This document shows, piece after piece, positions 62,122-64,000 of a stretch of DNA of 64,000 bases. The stretch is from Parachryseolinea silvisoli (GTDB lineage: Bacteria; Bacteroidota; Bacteroidia; Cytophagales; Cyclobacteriaceae). A model generated the notes under the pieces. The model had not been told where the DNA came from, made no database searches, and saw only the letters and a program-made list of their open reading frames with translations. How positions within the stretch are numbered: the first letter of the stretch is position 1; each line of letters starts with the position of its first letter. Position numbers and translations under genes: made by a program. Location: NCBI RefSeq assembly GCF_021190955.1, contig NZ_JAIOAO010000005.1, positions 124,001 through 188,000 on the forward strand. Direction: 5' to 3'.

Positions 62122-63384
62122 TTATGCGCGCTTCAATTCCACGATCGTGAGTTCCGGCGGCATGCCGATACGGCCTGGATAACCCAGGTAGCCAAAGCCG
62201 CGGTTTACATACAAGTACTGCGACCCTTCCTGGTATAACCCACCCCACTGCTTATAGATATACTGCGAAGGGCTCCAGCGAATGTTGCCAATCTCTACGC
62301 CCATCTGGAAGCCGTGCGTGTGGCCGGCGAAGGCCACGTTGATATCCGGATACAACGGCCGCACTTGCGCATCCCAGTGGCTGGGGTCGTGCGATAGCAG
62401 CAACTTCACGGCGGCATCTTCGGTGCCGTGATAGGCTTTGTCCAACTTGCCATAGCGTGTAAAGCGGCCGGCGCCCCAGTTCTCGATACCCAGCACGGCG
62501 ATACGCTCGCCGTCCACCTCGATGAATCGGTGTTCATTCATAAGCAAGTCGAAGCCCATGAGCCGGTGTGCTTCGATCAGGTGCTGAAAGTTCTGTTGTT
62601 TGTCTTTCGCTGACGCCCATGCTTTGTAATCGCCATAGTCATGGTTGCCGGTAACGGAGTATACGCCTAGTGGTGCTTTGAGCTTGTCGAAAATATGGAT
62701 GTAGTCCTTTACTTCTGAGGATTCGTTGTTGACCAGATCACCTGTGAAAAAGATGACATCCGGTTTTTCACCAAGCATCATGTCAACACCACCTTGCACA
62801 GCCGTTTTGTTGAAAAAGCTCCCCGAATGGATGTCTGATACTTGCCCGATCTTAATGCCGTCAAAAGCTTTAGGCAGGTTGGGCAGGTACACCGTTGTGC
62901 GCTTGACGCGGTAGTCATGTGCACCCGAAATAATGCCATACGCCATGCCGACAAAGGGCAACGTGCCGGCAACCAGGGCCGTTTTGGCCAGGAACTCCGA
63001 ACGTGTAATGCCTTCGCCCGGTGCGGCGCTTGGCTGATCACTTTTTTGAAAATACGCTATCGCCCAGCGCACGCCGCGTTGAAGGTCGTCGATGAACAAC
63101 ACCAGTACGGCAAAGAGCTTGGAGAGGTACGCGCCGGCCAGTGTCGTGAAGATGAGCGTGCGCACCGTAGCGCTGTATTTATAGGGGTCTGCGAACAGCC
63201 ACCACACCAATGCGACGCCAGCCAATACTGTCGGCACCCAGAATCCATAGCGAATACCGTTTTTCCAGAACGGTGTCCAGTCACGGCTTACCGTTATCAC
63301 CGCCTGAAAGACGTAATAGTCGATCAGAAGGAAAAGCGTGAAGAATAATACCAGCGTCATAATCCGTTGCCTCAGTTGCTTCAT
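62122..63384 (-). CDS. Membrane metallophosphoesterase, copy B
   Basis: The 420-residue paralogue of copy A has the same plan: N-terminal helices (LVLFFTLFLLIDYYVFQAVI and others) and SEFLAKTALVAGTLPFVGMAYGIISGAHDYRV. Then GQVSDIHSG, FFTGDLVN, GNHDYGDY, LLLSHDPSHWD and AGHTHGFQ follow. It precedes copy A by 45 bp, so the two are probably co-transcribed after a tandem duplication. Identity is high through the catalytic part and lower in the helices. A perfect 12-bp hairpin (63389-63425) ends only 4 bases before its ATG. Confidence 0.9.
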   Translation of the reverse strand: MKQLRQRIMTLVLFFTLFLLIDYYVFQAVITVSRDWTPFWKNGIRYGFWVPTVLAGVALVWWLFADPYKYSATVRTLIFTTLAGAYLSKLFAVLVLFIDDLQRGVRWAIAYFQKSDQPSAAPGEGITRSEFLAKTALVAGTLPFVGMAYGIISGAHDYRVKRTTVYLPNLPKAFDGIKIGQVSDIHSGSFFNKTAVQGGVDMMLGEKPDVIFFTGDLVNNESSEVKDYIHIFDKLKAPLGVYSVTGNHDYGDYKAWASAKDKQQNFQHLIEAHRLMGFDLLMNEHRFIEVDGERIAVLGIENWGAGRFTRYGKLDKAYHGTEDAAVKLLLSHDPSHWDAQVRPLYPDINVAFAGHTHGFQMGVEIGNIRWSPSQYIYKQWGGLYQEGSQYLYVNRGFGYLGYPGRIGMPPELTIVELKRA

Positions 63385-63388
63385 AAAT

Positions 63389-63425
63389 GCAAAAGTCGTC
63401 CCACGTTATGTAAGACGACTTTTGC
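63389..63425 (-). terminator. Hairpin between the RND pump gene and metallophosphoesterase copy B
   Basis: GCAAAAGTCGTC (63389-63400) and GACGACTTTTGC (63414-63425) form a perfect 12-bp stem with a 13-nt loop. Its downstream edge on the minus strand is 4 nt before the ATG at 63384. It can end the RND transcript or, on read-through mRNA, hide the ribosome entry of the next gene. Confidence 0.55.
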
Positions 63426-63450
63426 GTAAAATTAGTTTATTCGGTTGCGC

Positions 63451-64000
63451 TTATATGGTCGGCAGCGGTTCGGTGCCGTGGCCTTCTTCGTGCGCGTGTT
63501 TGTGATGCGCATCGGCTACATGCACTTTCTTGGGTGCGGTGAGCAGATAGAGCACAGGCACAAAGATCAGTGTCAGGAATGTACCGAAAATAAGACCGAA
63601 GATCATCGTCCATGACAGCGGGCCCCAGAACGCTACGTTATCACCACCAAAGAAAATGTGGGGATTGAGCTCGGTAAACATCGTTACGAAGTCGATGTTA
63701 AAACCAACCGCCAGCGGAATCAGACCGAGTGTAGCGGCCATGGCCGTCAGCAACACAGGCGTCATACGGGTCTGGGCAGCTTCGATGACCGCAGCCTTCG
63801 TTTCCATACCTTGTGCAATGAGCAGGTCGGTAAACTCTACGAGGAGGATACCGTTACGCACCACGATACCGGCCAGCGCAAGAACACCTACCCCCGTCAT
63901 AACAATGGAGATTTCCATTCGGAAAATGGAGAAGCCGAGCAATACACCGATGATACTGAGGAAGATCTCCGACATAATGATCAGCGGTTTGCCTGCCGAG
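63451..64000 (-). CDS. RND-family efflux transporter, C-terminal part
   Basis: The minus-strand frame is open through the window edge; about 183 residues are visible, reading GKPLIIMSEIFLSIIGVLLG at the left end of the protein fragment. The text of the second RND membrane half follows: MTGVGVLALAGIVVRNGILLVEFTDLL, a MTPVLLTAMAATLGLIPLAVG helix and the last helices (WTMIFGLIFGTFLTLIFVPVLYLL). A short His-rich tail (ADAHHKHAHEEGHGTEP) ends the protein. It pumps drugs or metals using proton-motive force. The His-rich tail would suit metal binding, but such tails also occur by chance. The rest lies to the right. Confidence 0.92.
   Translation of the reverse strand, partial: SAGKPLIIMSEIFLSIIGVLLGFSIFRMEISIVMTGVGVLALAGIVVRNGILLVEFTDLLIAQGMETKAAVIEAAQTRMTPVLLTAMAATLGLIPLAVGFNIDFVTMFTELNPHIFFGGDNVAFWGPLSWTMIFGLIFGTFLTLIFVPVLYLLTAPKKVHVADAHHKHAHEEGHGTEPLPTI

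Overview
The window reads as chromosomal DNA of a Bacteroidota bacterium, most likely a fairly GC-rich Cytophagales-type soil or water organism (Chryseolinea/Ohtaekwangia-like; inferred from gene content only). Supporting features are two SusC/SusD systems, a hybrid two-component sensor-regulator (HTCS), a type IX secretion cargo protein, SusD-type lipoproteins, a Bacteroidota-type PBP1A, TAnnTTTG promoter elements, weak Shine-Dalgarno signals, and a bacterial sphingolipid pathway.

Layout. 1-4716: 5' end of a GH130 mannoside phosphorylase-type enzyme (minus strand, cut by the window edge), divergent from a large HTCS. 4874-16186: a minus-strand operon with a T9SS-exported Ig-like protein, a small lipoprotein, SusC, SusD, an HExxH metallohydrolase lipoprotein and a DUF4302 lipoprotein; it carries no glycosidase, so a protein or peptide substrate is plausible. 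16544-22211: a membrane TPR/LuxR-type regulator, a metallophosphoesterase lipoprotein, a small barrel-like protein, an APC permease and a cyclophilin lipoprotein. 22410-27516: a coiled-coil membrane protein, then a compact sulfur/persulfide module (Crp-like regulator, TauE, MBL-rhodanese fusion, rhodanese, DUF6132, remnant methyltransferase). The module has CRP-like boxes at identical promoter spacing and is flanked by a 96-bp direct repeat. 27604-38847: a laminarin (beta-1,3-glucan) utilisation locus with two GH16 enzymes, a PKD glycan-binding lipoprotein, SusD, SusC and a divergent membrane-tethered LuxR-type regulator. 39443-43198: an ECF sigma factor, a HEAT-repeat membrane anti-sigma candidate and two DUF4097 proteins, followed by PrxQ/Bcp. 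43265-46756: PBP1A and a TetR regulator. 47050-57977: eleven tightly packed minus-strand genes. 58721-64000: DoxX, an FGGY kinase, two tandem membrane metallophosphoesterases and the C-terminal end of an RND pump.

The most interesting system is the eleven-gene operon at 57977-47050. It joins a complete ceramide module (serine palmitoyltransferase, GNAT-type ceramide synthase, ceramide reductase; ATGA overlaps) to a complete inositol-phosphoceramide module (inositol-phosphate synthase, PgpA-type phosphatase, CDP-alcohol phosphotransferase, PAP2-type IPC synthase). It also contains a Scs7/FA2H-type fatty-acid 2-hydroxylase, a GtrA small membrane protein, an exported DUF4833 protein and an outer-membrane DUF5686 barrel. 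Together these suggest one transcription unit for making, hydroxylating, inositol-capping and possibly trafficking sphingolipids to the outer membrane.

A second structural theme is a dispersed palindromic repeat at gene ends, which supplies terminator hairpins and in several cases the stop codon itself. A degenerate copy appears to form the signal peptide of one SusD protein.
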